Shown here piece after piece: positions 14,462-20,442 of a stretch of 27,665 nt of DNA; within the stretch, counting starts at the first letter, position 1, and every line of letters begins with the position of its first letter. The stretch spans positions 1 through 27,665 of the forward strand of contig JBOGFJ010000107.1 in NCBI GenBank assembly GCA_050743385.1, written 5' to 3'. The stretch comes from JACDBD01 sp050743385. Its GTDB lineage: Bacteria; Actinomycetota; Acidimicrobiia; IMCC26256; JACDBD01. The translations under genes and the position numbers were made by a program. The notes beneath the pieces are model-generated. The model worked only from the letters and a program-made list of their open reading frames with translations. It ran no database searches and was not told the DNA's origin.

Positions 14462-15370
14462 GTGGACGTTGCGATCACGGGCGCTTCGGGTCTGATCGGC
14501 TCCGCGCTCGTCCCCGCGCTCCGACGTGACGGTCACCGTGTTCTCCGCCTGGTCCGGGACGGCTCCGGCAGCGCCGACACGATCGAATGGGATCCCGCCG
14601 CGGGTCGAATCGACGCCGCGGGCCTGGACGGTGTCGCTGCGGTCGTGCACCTCGCCGGCGCGGGCATCGGCGACAAGAAGTGGACACCCGAGCGCAAGCG
14701 GGAGATCCGCGAGAGCCGCACCCGCGGGACCACGCTGCTCGCCGAGACGCTCGCGGGCTTGGCATCGAAGCCGTCGGTGCTCGTGTCGGCCTCCGGCGTC
14801 GACTACTACGGCGTGCACGGCGACGAGGTGCTGACCGAGGAGAGCCCGCCCGGAGACGGCTTCCTCGCCGAGGTCTGCGTCGCGTGGGAGGGCGCAACCG
14901 CGCCGGCCGAGCAGGCCGGCATCCGGGTCGTGCGAATGCGCACCGGGCCGGTGCTGTCGGCCGACGGCGGCGTGCTCAAGCGCATGCTGTTCCCGTTCAA
15001 GGTCGGTCTCGGCGGGCGCATCGGCACGGGAAAGCAGTGGATGAGCTGGATCTCGATCGTCGACCACGTCGGCGCGATCCGCCACGTCCTCGGCCGTGAC
15101 GACGTCGCCGGGCCCGTCAACAGCACCGCGCCCAACCCGGTGACGAACGCCGACTACACCAAGACCCTCGGGAGCGTCGTGCGGCGTCCGACGGCGATCC
15201 CGACGCCCATTACACCCTTGAAGGTGCTCTACGGCATGGAGCTTGTGCACTCCCTGCTCCTCACCGGCCAGCGCGTGGTGCCGCGGCGTCTGCTCGACAC
15301 CGGCTACCGGTTCGAGCATCCCGCGCTCGAGCCCGCGCTGCGCGCGCTGTTGGGCAAACCGGCGGCGTAG
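14462..15370 (+). CDS. TIGR01777 family NAD(P)-dependent epimerase-like protein
   Basis: This 302-residue extended-SDR protein of the YfcH/TIGR01777 group starts with the Rossmann motif GASGLIGSAL (7-16). It continues with VVHLAGAGIGDKKWT, the family ESRTRGTTLLAE, and SASGVDYYG in place of the usual SDR Tyr-x3-Lys region. It ends with a DUF1731 domain (LDTGYRFEHPALEPALRALL). Members are related to cell-division inhibitor SulA annotations in old databases, but the biochemical role is unknown. The GTG start appears leaderless. The nucleoside hydrolase gene begins 1 nt after its stop. Confidence 0.92.
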   Translation: MDVAITGASGLIGSALVPALRRDGHRVLRLVRDGSGSADTIEWDPAAGRIDAAGLDGVAAVVHLAGAGIGDKKWTPERKREIRESRTRGTTLLAETLAGLASKPSVLVSASGVDYYGVHGDEVLTEESPPGDGFLAEVCVAWEGATAPAEQAGIRVVRMRTGPVLSADGGVLKRMLFPFKVGLGGRIGTGKQWMSWISIVDHVGAIRHVLGRDDVAGPVNSTAPNPVTNADYTKTLGSVVRRPTAIPTPITPLKVLYGMELVHSLLLTGQRVVPRRLLDTGYRFEHPALEPALRALLGKPAA

Positions 15371-15371
15371 C

Positions 15372-16127
15372 GTGCGGCTCTGGGTCGACACCGATGTCGG
15401 CACCAATCCCGACGACGCCATCGCACTGCTCTGCGCCCTCGCCCATCCCGACGTCGAGCTCGTTGGCGTCAGCACCGCCGACGATGCCGACGGGGCGCGG
15501 GCGAGCGTCGCGCAGCGCCTGGTCGGCGAGGTTCCCGTCACCATCGGCTCGTTGCTGAATACGGAAGGGTTCGGGGTGTGCGACCCCGACGCCGTCCTCG
15601 CCATCGGGCCGCTGACGAATCTCGCCGTCCTGGTGAACGCCGGGGAAGTCCCGCGGCAACTCGCCGTGATGGGCGGGGCGCTGGCGCCCGTGCGCCATCG
15701 CGGCGCCCTGCGCACCGTGGAGCACAACTTCGCGACCGATCCGGGCGCGGCTGCGACGGTGTTGGAGCGCGCGCCACGCGTGCTCGTGTGCCCCCTCGAC
15801 GTGACCGTCCGTACGTGCCTCGCCGAGAGCGACCGACACCGGTTGGTGGACGCCGACGACACGCTCGAGCCGATCCTCACAAGCTGGAAGGAGCGCGTCT
15901 GCCTCCATGACCCGCTGGCTCTCCTCGCACTGCTCGGGGACCCGGTGGTCCGAACCGAGCGACGGCGCCTGGCCGTGGGCCCGGACGGCGTCGTCTCGGT
16001 GGGGGAGGGCGCGGAGCACGACGTGGTCATCGACGTCGACGCGCCCGCGGCCACCGCGCGCATCCTCGCGCTTCTCGACCAGGGTGCCCGGTACACTGGC
16101 ACGCCCGCCGAGGACGAGCGCCCGTAG
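15372..16127 (+). CDS. Nucleoside hydrolase (IU-NH family), compact form
   Basis: This enzyme cleaves the N-glycosidic bond of ribonucleosides using bound calcium. The N-terminal aspartate cluster reads VDTDVGTNPDDAIAL, slightly longer than the textbook DTDPGIDDA; both terminal Asp residues are kept. Other family marks are AIGPLTNLA, VMGGAL, EHNFATDPGAA and the late LHDPLALLAL metal/substrate aspartate. At 251 residues it is shorter than the usual 300-340, missing part of the middle. The base specificity is unknown. The start is GTG 15372, right after the epimerase. Its TAG stop is bases 8-10 of tRNA-Arg, so CDS and tRNA overlap by 10 nt. Confidence 0.9.
   Translation: MRLWVDTDVGTNPDDAIALLCALAHPDVELVGVSTADDADGARASVAQRLVGEVPVTIGSLLNTEGFGVCDPDAVLAIGPLTNLAVLVNAGEVPRQLAVMGGALAPVRHRGALRTVEHNFATDPGAAATVLERAPRVLVCPLDVTVRTCLAESDRHRLVDADDTLEPILTSWKERVCLHDPLALLALLGDPVVRTERRRLAVGPDGVVSVGEGAEHDVVIDVDAPAATARILALLDQGARYTGTPAEDERP
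16092..16097 (+). promoter_or_regulatory. Putative -10 element of tRNA-Arg inside the nucleoside hydrolase gene
   Basis: TACACT in a GGTACACT context lies 20 nt before the tRNA-Arg 5' end, within the last codons of the nucleoside hydrolase. The same GGTACACT occurs before tig. It would allow tRNA-Arg-His transcription independent of the upstream genes. Confidence 0.35.
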
Positions 16128-16191
16128 CTCAGGTGGACAGAGCGTCGGACTTCTAATCCGAGGGTCGGGGGTTCGAATCCTCCCGGGCGCG
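16118..16191 (+). tRNA. tRNA-Arg (anticodon UCU)
   Basis: Acceptor GCGCCCG/CGGGCGC, D-stem GCTC/GAGC, anticodon stem TCGGA/TCCGA with loop CTTCTAA (anticodon TCT), T-stem GGGGG/CCTCC with one G-U pair and loop TTCGAAT, discriminator G. CCA is not encoded (CCG follows). Its first 10 bases are shared with the end of the nucleoside hydrolase CDS. Confidence 0.97.
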
Positions 16192-16198
16192 CCGGCCA

Positions 16199-16212
16199 CC
16201 GGTCTCGACCGG
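16199..16212 (+). terminator. Small hairpin between tRNA-Arg and tRNA-His
   Basis: CCGGT-CTCG-ACCGG, a 5-bp stem with a tetraloop, sits in the 31-nt spacer between the two tRNAs. Without a T-tract it may be a processing structure rather than a terminator. Confidence 0.25.
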
Positions 16213-16222
16213 GGGCTGCCAT

Positions 16223-16300
16223 GGTGGCCGTAGCTCAGTTGGTGAGAGCGCCGGGTTGTGGTCCCGGAGGTCGGGGGTTCGAATCCCCTCGGTCACCCCA
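16223..16300 (+). tRNA. tRNA-His (anticodon GUG)
   Basis: Acceptor GTGGCCG/CGGTCAC (one G-U), D-stem GCTC/GAGC, anticodon stem CCGGG/CCCGG with loop TTGTGGT (anticodon GTG), T-loop TTCGAAT. G at 16223 supplies the histidine-specific G-1 opposite C73, and CCA is encoded at 16298-16300. Counting G-1 the gene spans 16223-16300. Confidence 0.97.
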
Positions 16301-16302
16301 AT

Positions 16303-16321
16303 CGCGCCGTTCTTCGGCGCG
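16303..16321 (+). terminator. Terminator-like hairpin after tRNA-His
   Basis: CGCGCCG-TTCTT-CGGCGCG is a perfect 7-bp stem beginning 3 nt after the encoded CCA. It has no T-tract. The position suits termination of the tRNA-Arg-His transcript. Confidence 0.5.
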
Positions 16322-16354
16322 CGCTGGCCGGCCGACGTCGAGGGTGCCACCATT

Positions 16355-16372
16355 CCTGACGCGCGCGTCAGG
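16355..16372. promoter_or_regulatory. 18-bp perfect palindrome, likely operator of the amidohydrolase-M24 operon
   Basis: CCTGACGCGCGCGTCAGG is fully self-complementary with no loop. That fits a dimeric DNA-binding protein site better than an RNA hairpin. It ends 12 nt before ATG 16385 and so would block transcription or early initiation. CTGACG/CGTCAG half-sites resemble operators of actinobacterial TetR-type regulators, but no regulator gene is adjacent, so the protein is unknown. Confidence 0.55.
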
Positions 16373-16384
16373 GGGTGTTGCGAG

Positions 16385-17590
16385 ATGGCCGAGCAGTCAC
16401 TCGTCATCGATGCCGACGGCCACACCATGGAGCCGGCCGAGCATCTCTGGCTCGACCGCATGGACCGCGACCGTTGGGGTGACTGGATCCCCCACAAGGT
16501 CGTCGAGGACGACGTCTACGAGATCACCTACGCCGGAGGCGCGGTGCGCGCGGGAGGGCGCGAGCTCCAGGACGCGATGAGCGCGGCGGTCGGCATGACC
16601 CCGGCCGAGTTCCACGATCTGCTCCAGAGCCTGCGCGTGCCCGGCGGCTACGACCCCGACGCACGAATCGCCGACATGGACCGCGACGGCATCGATGCCG
16701 CCGTCCTCTACCCGTCGTTCTCCATGTTCTTCGGGCCGGTCGACCCCATCCCCGCTTTCCGTGACGTCGACTTCGTCACCGATTGCCAACGGGCGTACAA
16801 CGACTGGGTCGCCGAGTACTGCGCAGCCGATCCGACGCGCCTGTTCGGCATCGCCGCGGTTCCCCTGCAAGACGTCGAGCGCGCCGTCGGTGAGGTCGAG
16901 CGCGCCGTGAACAGCCTCGGTCTCCGCGGTGTGTTCATCCGCCCATCGGCCTACGTCGACGAGCTGCCGCTCAACCACTCGGTCTACGACCCGTTCTGGG
17001 GCGCGTGCCAGGACCTCGACGTTCCCGTCGGGCTGCATCCGGGCGTGCACGTCGATACGCCCGGCGCGTGCCGGAAGTTCGGGCTCGTGGCCGAAAGCGA
17101 GAACATGATGGTCACGAACATGGCCATGGACGAGCTTCACGGCGGCTCGGGGCTGGGCCAGGCCGTCGGCAACACGGTCGACATGGTCGTCACCCTCGGG
17201 CGACTCGTCATGGGTGGCGTGTGCGAGCGCTTCGAGCGCTTGCGCTTCCTGTTCCTCGAATCGGGCGGAGGCTGGGTGCCGACCCAGCTCGAGCGCATGG
17301 ACGAGCAGGTGAGGGCGTTCCCACTCGAGAAGCGCTGGCTGAGCATGCTGCCGAGTGAGTACTTCGCCCGCCAGTGCTGGGTGAGCTTCGAGCCCGAAGA
17401 GTGGAACCTGGCGGCGTGCGCACAGCACCTCGGGACTGACCGGGTGCTGTGGGCATCCGACTACCCCCACCCCGAGTTCCATCCCGACGTCGTCAAGGAG
17501 CTGCTCGCCGCGATCGCGGATCTGCCGGGCGCCGACCAGCGGCGAATCCTGGGGACGAACGCAGTCGCCGCCTACAACCTGCCCCTGTGA
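16385..17590 (+). CDS. Amidohydrolase family 2 (ACMSD-like) protein
   Basis: This 401-residue TIM-barrel metal-dependent hydrolase of the Amidohydrolase_2/ACMSD group begins DADGHTMEPAEHLW; the usual DxDxH/E N-terminal metal motif has His in the order D-A-D-G-H. Further barrel features are DPDARIADMDRDGIDAAVLY, HPGVHVDTPGA with the central His, RLRFLFLESGGGWVP, and the C-terminal WASDYPHPE carrying the final Asp. Homologues act as decarboxylases or hydrolases on aromatic or amide substrates; the substrate here is unknown. It is the first gene of a coupled operon (GTGA overlap with the next gene), preceded by an 18-bp palindrome. No good Shine-Dalgarno is seen. Confidence 0.9.
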   Translation: MAEQSLVIDADGHTMEPAEHLWLDRMDRDRWGDWIPHKVVEDDVYEITYAGGAVRAGGRELQDAMSAAVGMTPAEFHDLLQSLRVPGGYDPDARIADMDRDGIDAAVLYPSFSMFFGPVDPIPAFRDVDFVTDCQRAYNDWVAEYCAADPTRLFGIAAVPLQDVERAVGEVERAVNSLGLRGVFIRPSAYVDELPLNHSVYDPFWGACQDLDVPVGLHPGVHVDTPGACRKFGLVAESENMMVTNMAMDELHGGSGLGQAVGNTVDMVVTLGRLVMGGVCERFERLRFLFLESGGGWVPTQLERMDEQVRAFPLEKRWLSMLPSEYFARQCWVSFEPEEWNLAACAQHLGTDRVLWASDYPHPEFHPDVVKELLAAIADLPGADQRRILGTNAVAAYNLPL

Positions 17591-18756
17591 TCGGGGGCAC
17601 GGCACCGACGGGGACGGGGCTCGACCTCGCCCGGATGCGCCGCGAACGGCGCGGGAAGCTGCTCGCGGCGATGGCCGCGCAAGGAATCGACGGTCTCGTG
17701 CTCCTCGGCCAGAACAACGTGGCGTATGCGACCGGCGCGCGCGTTCCGGCCGCCGAGCCCGCTCGGGCTGCAGCCAACCGGGCCGTGGCCGTGTTGCGCC
17801 GAGACGGCGAGCCGCACCTGTTCACGGCCGTGCCCGAGGGCGCACCGCCGGAGCTGCCGAGCGATCACGTGCACGCCGCCCTCGCGCCCGAGTGGGAGGC
17901 CGGCGCCCGGTCACTCGCCGAGCTGCTACCGCCGGGACGACTGGCATTCGACGAATACACCATGCCCGTGCGCGCGGCGCTGGCCGGGCGCGAGATCGTC
18001 GATGCCGCCGGCGTGCTCGGTGCGGCGAAGATCGTCAAGACGGGCGACGAGCTCGAGTGCATCCGCCGCGCCCAGGAGATCAACGAGAAGGCGATGCGCG
18101 ACGTGGCGGCAATCGTCGGCCCGGGCGTGCGGGCCACCGACCTCTCGGGCCGCTTCCTCCGGCGGGTCTTCGAGCTCGGCGCGTCGGCCAACACCGTCGA
18201 CCCGATCTTCCAGGTGATGCCGCCGAGCGTCGCCGCCGGGCCCTACTCGGCCACCGGCGACGTCGTGTTCCCGACCCCCACCCGGCCGCGCGAGCTGGTC
18301 GACGGCGACGTCGTCTGGGTCGACACCGGCATCAACTACGAGGGCTACGCGTCCGACTTCGGGTGCACCTGGGTCGTCGGTGGTGCCCGACAGCACCACC
18401 ACGAGCAGTTCACGCGCTGGCGCGCCCTCGTCGACCGGGTGCTCGAGGTGGTCCGGCCGGGCGCGACCGCCGGCGACGTCGTTCGCGCAGCGGCTCCTGC
18501 CGGTCGCTGCCGGCCCTGGCTCCCGCACCTCTACCTTGCCCACGGCATCGGCACCGACAGCGCCGAGATGCCCTACGTCGGCACCGACCTCGGCGAGAGC
18601 TTCGACGACGGCGTCGTGCTCGCTGCGGGGATGGTGCTGGTGTTCGAGCCGGTGATCTGGGACGACGGTCGCGCCGGCTACCGGGCAGAGGAGATCGTGG
18701 CGGTGACCGAGACGGGCTGGACGGTGCTCGGCGCCCGCGCGGAGGCGCCGCGATGA
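17587..18756 (+). CDS. M24 family metallopeptidase (Xaa-Pro peptidase/creatinase type), catalytic site intact
   Basis: This 389-residue protein has an N-terminal creatinase-like domain (GIDGLVLLGQNNVAYATGA) and a C-terminal pita-bread M24 domain. All five metal ligands are present with family spacing: Asp246 (VDTGIN), Asp257 (SDFG), His319 (LAHGIG), Glu354 (VFEP) and Glu368 (RAEE). It could cleave Xaa-Pro bonds or a small amide. GTG 17587 overlaps the amidohydrolase stop by 4 nt and is preferred over ATG 17635. Its own stop overlaps the next M24 gene (ATGA), pointing to a fixed ratio of three products. There is no signal peptide, so it is cytoplasmic. Confidence 0.9.
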   Translation: MIGGTAPTGTGLDLARMRRERRGKLLAAMAAQGIDGLVLLGQNNVAYATGARVPAAEPARAAANRAVAVLRRDGEPHLFTAVPEGAPPELPSDHVHAALAPEWEAGARSLAELLPPGRLAFDEYTMPVRAALAGREIVDAAGVLGAAKIVKTGDELECIRRAQEINEKAMRDVAAIVGPGVRATDLSGRFLRRVFELGASANTVDPIFQVMPPSVAAGPYSATGDVVFPTPTRPRELVDGDVVWVDTGINYEGYASDFGCTWVVGGARQHHHEQFTRWRALVDRVLEVVRPGATAGDVVRAAAPAGRCRPWLPHLYLAHGIGTDSAEMPYVGTDLGESFDDGVVLAAGMVLVFEPVIWDDGRAGYRAEEIVAVTETGWTVLGARAEAPR

Positions 18757-19775
18757 GTGAGCGCCTCGACCGTGCAATCGCCGAGATGGCGCGCGCCGAT
18801 GTCGACCTGCTCGTGCTCGGGCGCGAGGGCAACGCCCGCTACGTCAGTGGCGCCAACCGGCTGTCGCTGGCTGGCACGCGCGCGTTTGCACCCGGCTGCG
18901 CGGTCGTGCGAAGGACGGGGGCGGTGCACCTGCTCAGCATCACGGATGAGGGAGTGCCGGCCGACGTCCCGCCCGACCGGCTCTATCCCCTGAGCTGGAA
19001 CCCGGCGAACCTGGTGGGCGCGGTGGCGGCGGCGCCGGGAGCGAGCGGCGCCCGCCGGATCGGCGTCGACGGGCTCACGCCGATGTTCGAGCAGCTCCTG
19101 GCGGGCGCCTTCCCCGACGCCGAGATCGTCGACGGCGAAGCGCTCATGCGGCGGGTACGTCGGGTGAAGTCGCCGGACGATGTGGCGGCCATCCGCGCCG
19201 CCGTGGACGTGGTCGAGCGCGCGCTCGCCGCGGTCGTGGACGCACTGCAACCCGGCGTGACCGAGCGGGAGCTGCTCGGGGTGTTCGAGGAGGCGCGCTG
19301 CGCACTGGGCGCGACCGTCCCCGCGTTCCAGGGCTCGTTCTGCGTGGTGGACGACGGCCGGTCGCGGCGGTTCGTGCGGGACCGCGCCGTCGAGGACCGT
19401 GACCTCGTGGCCATGCGGGCGGGCGCGCTCGTCGACGGGTGGGAGGGTTCGCTGGCGCGAACCCTGGCGTGTGGAGACGCGTGGAGCATGCGGGAGGCGG
19501 AGTCGCGTCGCTGGCACGAGTCGTGGCCGCACCTCGTCGACCGTTGCCGGCCGGGCACGCGCGTCGATGACCTACGTGCCGAGGACGGCGTCACCCTGCA
19601 CGGCGTCGGCCTCGGCTACGAGGGCCTGGCCGGCGACGAGGTGCTCGAACCGGGCATGCTCGTGGAGCTGGAGCTCGAGCTCGACGGCGTCGTCGGCGCC
19701 GACATGCTGCTCGTCACGGCCCACGAGCCCGACCTGCTCACCCGGTTCCCGGATCGGAGCACCGACCCGACGTGA
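18753..19775 (+). CDS. Degenerate M24 family protein (metal ligands lost)
   Basis: This 340-residue paralogue-like protein has the same two-domain layout (VDLLVLGREGNARYVSGAN, then an M24 domain). Aligned on the preceding gene, the first two metal Asp residues are Arg222 and Ser233 (MRAGALVDGWEGSLART). His283 in LHGVGLGYEG is kept. The last ligand region reads GADMLLVT with Ala/Asp in place of Glu-Glu. A two-metal centre therefore looks impossible. Creatinase is a precedent for a metal-free M24 enzyme; an inactive partner subunit of the upstream enzyme is the other likely role. The ATG overlaps the upstream stop. The gene ends one base before the tRNA-Gly that reads towards it. Confidence 0.87.
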   Translation: MSERLDRAIAEMARADVDLLVLGREGNARYVSGANRLSLAGTRAFAPGCAVVRRTGAVHLLSITDEGVPADVPPDRLYPLSWNPANLVGAVAAAPGASGARRIGVDGLTPMFEQLLAGAFPDAEIVDGEALMRRVRRVKSPDDVAAIRAAVDVVERALAAVVDALQPGVTERELLGVFEEARCALGATVPAFQGSFCVVDDGRSRRFVRDRAVEDRDLVAMRAGALVDGWEGSLARTLACGDAWSMREAESRRWHESWPHLVDRCRPGTRVDDLRAEDGVTLHGVGLGYEGLAGDEVLEPGMLVELELELDGVVGADMLLVTAHEPDLLTRFPDRSTDPT

Positions 19776-19776
19776 T

Positions 19777-19850
19777 TGGAGCGGGTGACGGGAATTGAAC
19801 CCGCGTCATCAGCTTGGAAGGCTGAGGCTCTGCCATTGAGCTACACCCGC
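19777..19850 (-). tRNA. tRNA-Gly (anticodon UCC)
   Basis: On the minus strand: acceptor GCGGGTG/CACCCGC, D-stem GCTC/GAGC, anticodon stem TCAGC/GCTGA with loop CTTCCAA (anticodon TCC), T-loop TTCAATT, discriminator U and encoded CCA (19779-19777). It lies 2 nt downstream of tRNA-Pro on the same strand. Confidence 0.97.
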
Positions 19851-19852
19851 GG

Positions 19853-19924
19853 TCGGGGAGGGCGGATTCGAACCGCCGACCGCCTGCCCCCAAAGCAGGT
19901 GCGCTACCACTGCGCCACTCCCCG
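19853..19924 (-). tRNA. tRNA-Pro (anticodon UGG)
   Basis: On the minus strand: acceptor CGGGGAG/CTCCCCG, D-stem GCGC/GCGC, anticodon stem CCTGC/GCAGG with loop TTTGGGG (anticodon TGG), T-stem GGCGG/CCGCC with loop TTCGAAT, discriminator A. CCA is not encoded: the next bases are CC, then the first G of tRNA-Gly. Confidence 0.96.
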
Positions 19925-19939
19925 GCGCGCACCAGGCTA

Positions 19940-19959
19940 GGGCAGGCGGACGCCTGCCC
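19940..19959. repeat. Perfect 8-bp inverted repeat beside the tRNA remnant
   Basis: GGGCAGGC-GGAC-GCCTGCCC, a perfect stem with a 4-nt loop. Its right arm and the following C (GCCTGCCCC) duplicate part of tRNA-Pro. It occupies the place where the T-arm of the broken tRNA copy should be. It could act as a terminator on either strand or be a by-product of the rearrangement that destroyed the tRNA copy. Confidence 0.55.
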
Positions 19960-20007
19960 CACCTCCAAACCAGGCATCGTGCGCTACCACTGCGCCACTC
20001 CTCCCCG
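19951..20007 (-). pseudogene. Truncated tRNA-Pro copy
   Basis: On the minus strand this repeats the 5' half of the neighbouring tRNA-Pro: acceptor CGGGGAG, then TGGCGCAGTGGTAGCGCA, and a GGTTTGG anticodon-like region. It has an extra GAG after the acceptor, small insertions in the anticodon arm, and no T-arm or 3' acceptor strand. The stretch GTGCGCTACCACTGCGCCAC is identical in both copies on the plus strand. It cannot fold as a cloverleaf, so it is a decayed tandem duplicate. Confidence 0.75.
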
Positions 20008-20019
20008 GGCGCGCAGCGC

Positions 20020-20439
20020 TCAATCCGAGCCGTCTTCGAGCCCCCGCCACACTGCCCGCAACGCCGGCGCCAGCCGGGAGAGCTCCTCGAGGTGGGCGGC
20101 GGCAAGGGACTCGAGCCGGCGCCGGGCGATCGGCGTGAGCGAGAGCCGCACGACGCGGGCGTCGGCGGGATCCACGACCCGGCGGACGAGCCCCGCCGCC
20201 TCGGCCCGATCGATCAGCCCGACCGCGCTGTGGTGACGGAGCTGGAGGTAGTCGGCGACGTCACCGATCGTCGGGCCCCGGTCCTCCCCGTGCCCGCGAA
20301 TTGCGAGAATGAGTTGGTGCTGCGCGGTCGTGAGATCGACCTCGGCGGCCCGCTCCTGGCTCCAGTGCTCGAAGCGACGCAGGCCGGTTCGGAACTCGAG
20401 CAGGCGCCGGTAGTCGGCGTCGGTCAGGCGGCGAGGCAC
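20020..20439 (-). CDS. MarR family transcriptional regulator
   Basis: This 139-residue winged-helix protein has LTTAQHQLILAIRGH in the first helices, the HTH segment TIGDVADYLQLRHHSAVGLIDRAEAAGLVRR, and the basic wing VDPADARVVRLSLTPIARRRL, which are standard MarR landmarks. C-terminal helices would form the dimer interface. GTG 20439 lies 3 nt after the clc stop, so it is the second gene of the clc operon and probably regulates that promoter. Two TCGT-N3-ACGA palindromes upstream of clc are candidate binding sites. The ligand is unknown. Confidence 0.92.
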   Translation of the reverse strand: MPRRLTDADYRRLLEFRTGLRRFEHWSQERAAEVDLTTAQHQLILAIRGHGEDRGPTIGDVADYLQLRHHSAVGLIDRAEAAGLVRRVVDPADARVVRLSLTPIARRRLESLAAAHLEELSRLAPALRAVWRGLEDGSD

Positions 20440-20442
20440 TCG

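Noticed and set aside
14408..16222. 604-codon minus-strand open frame across the epimerase and nucleoside hydrolase
   Set aside because: It crosses three tRNA genes and sits opposite recognised proteins; the product is Ser/Arg-rich noise.
16355..16372. Rho-independent terminator for tRNA-His
   Set aside because: A loopless perfect palindrome with no T-tract is a poor terminator. A better hairpin lies at 16303-16321 directly after the tRNA.
19951..20007. A third functional tRNA in the Gly/Pro cluster
   Set aside because: There is no T-arm or 3' acceptor strand, and insertions disrupt the acceptor-D junction and anticodon arm.
16118..20007. Genomic island or prophage integrated at the tRNA genes
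   Set aside because: There is no integrase, transposase, phage gene or change in composition. The genes between the tRNAs look chromosomal.
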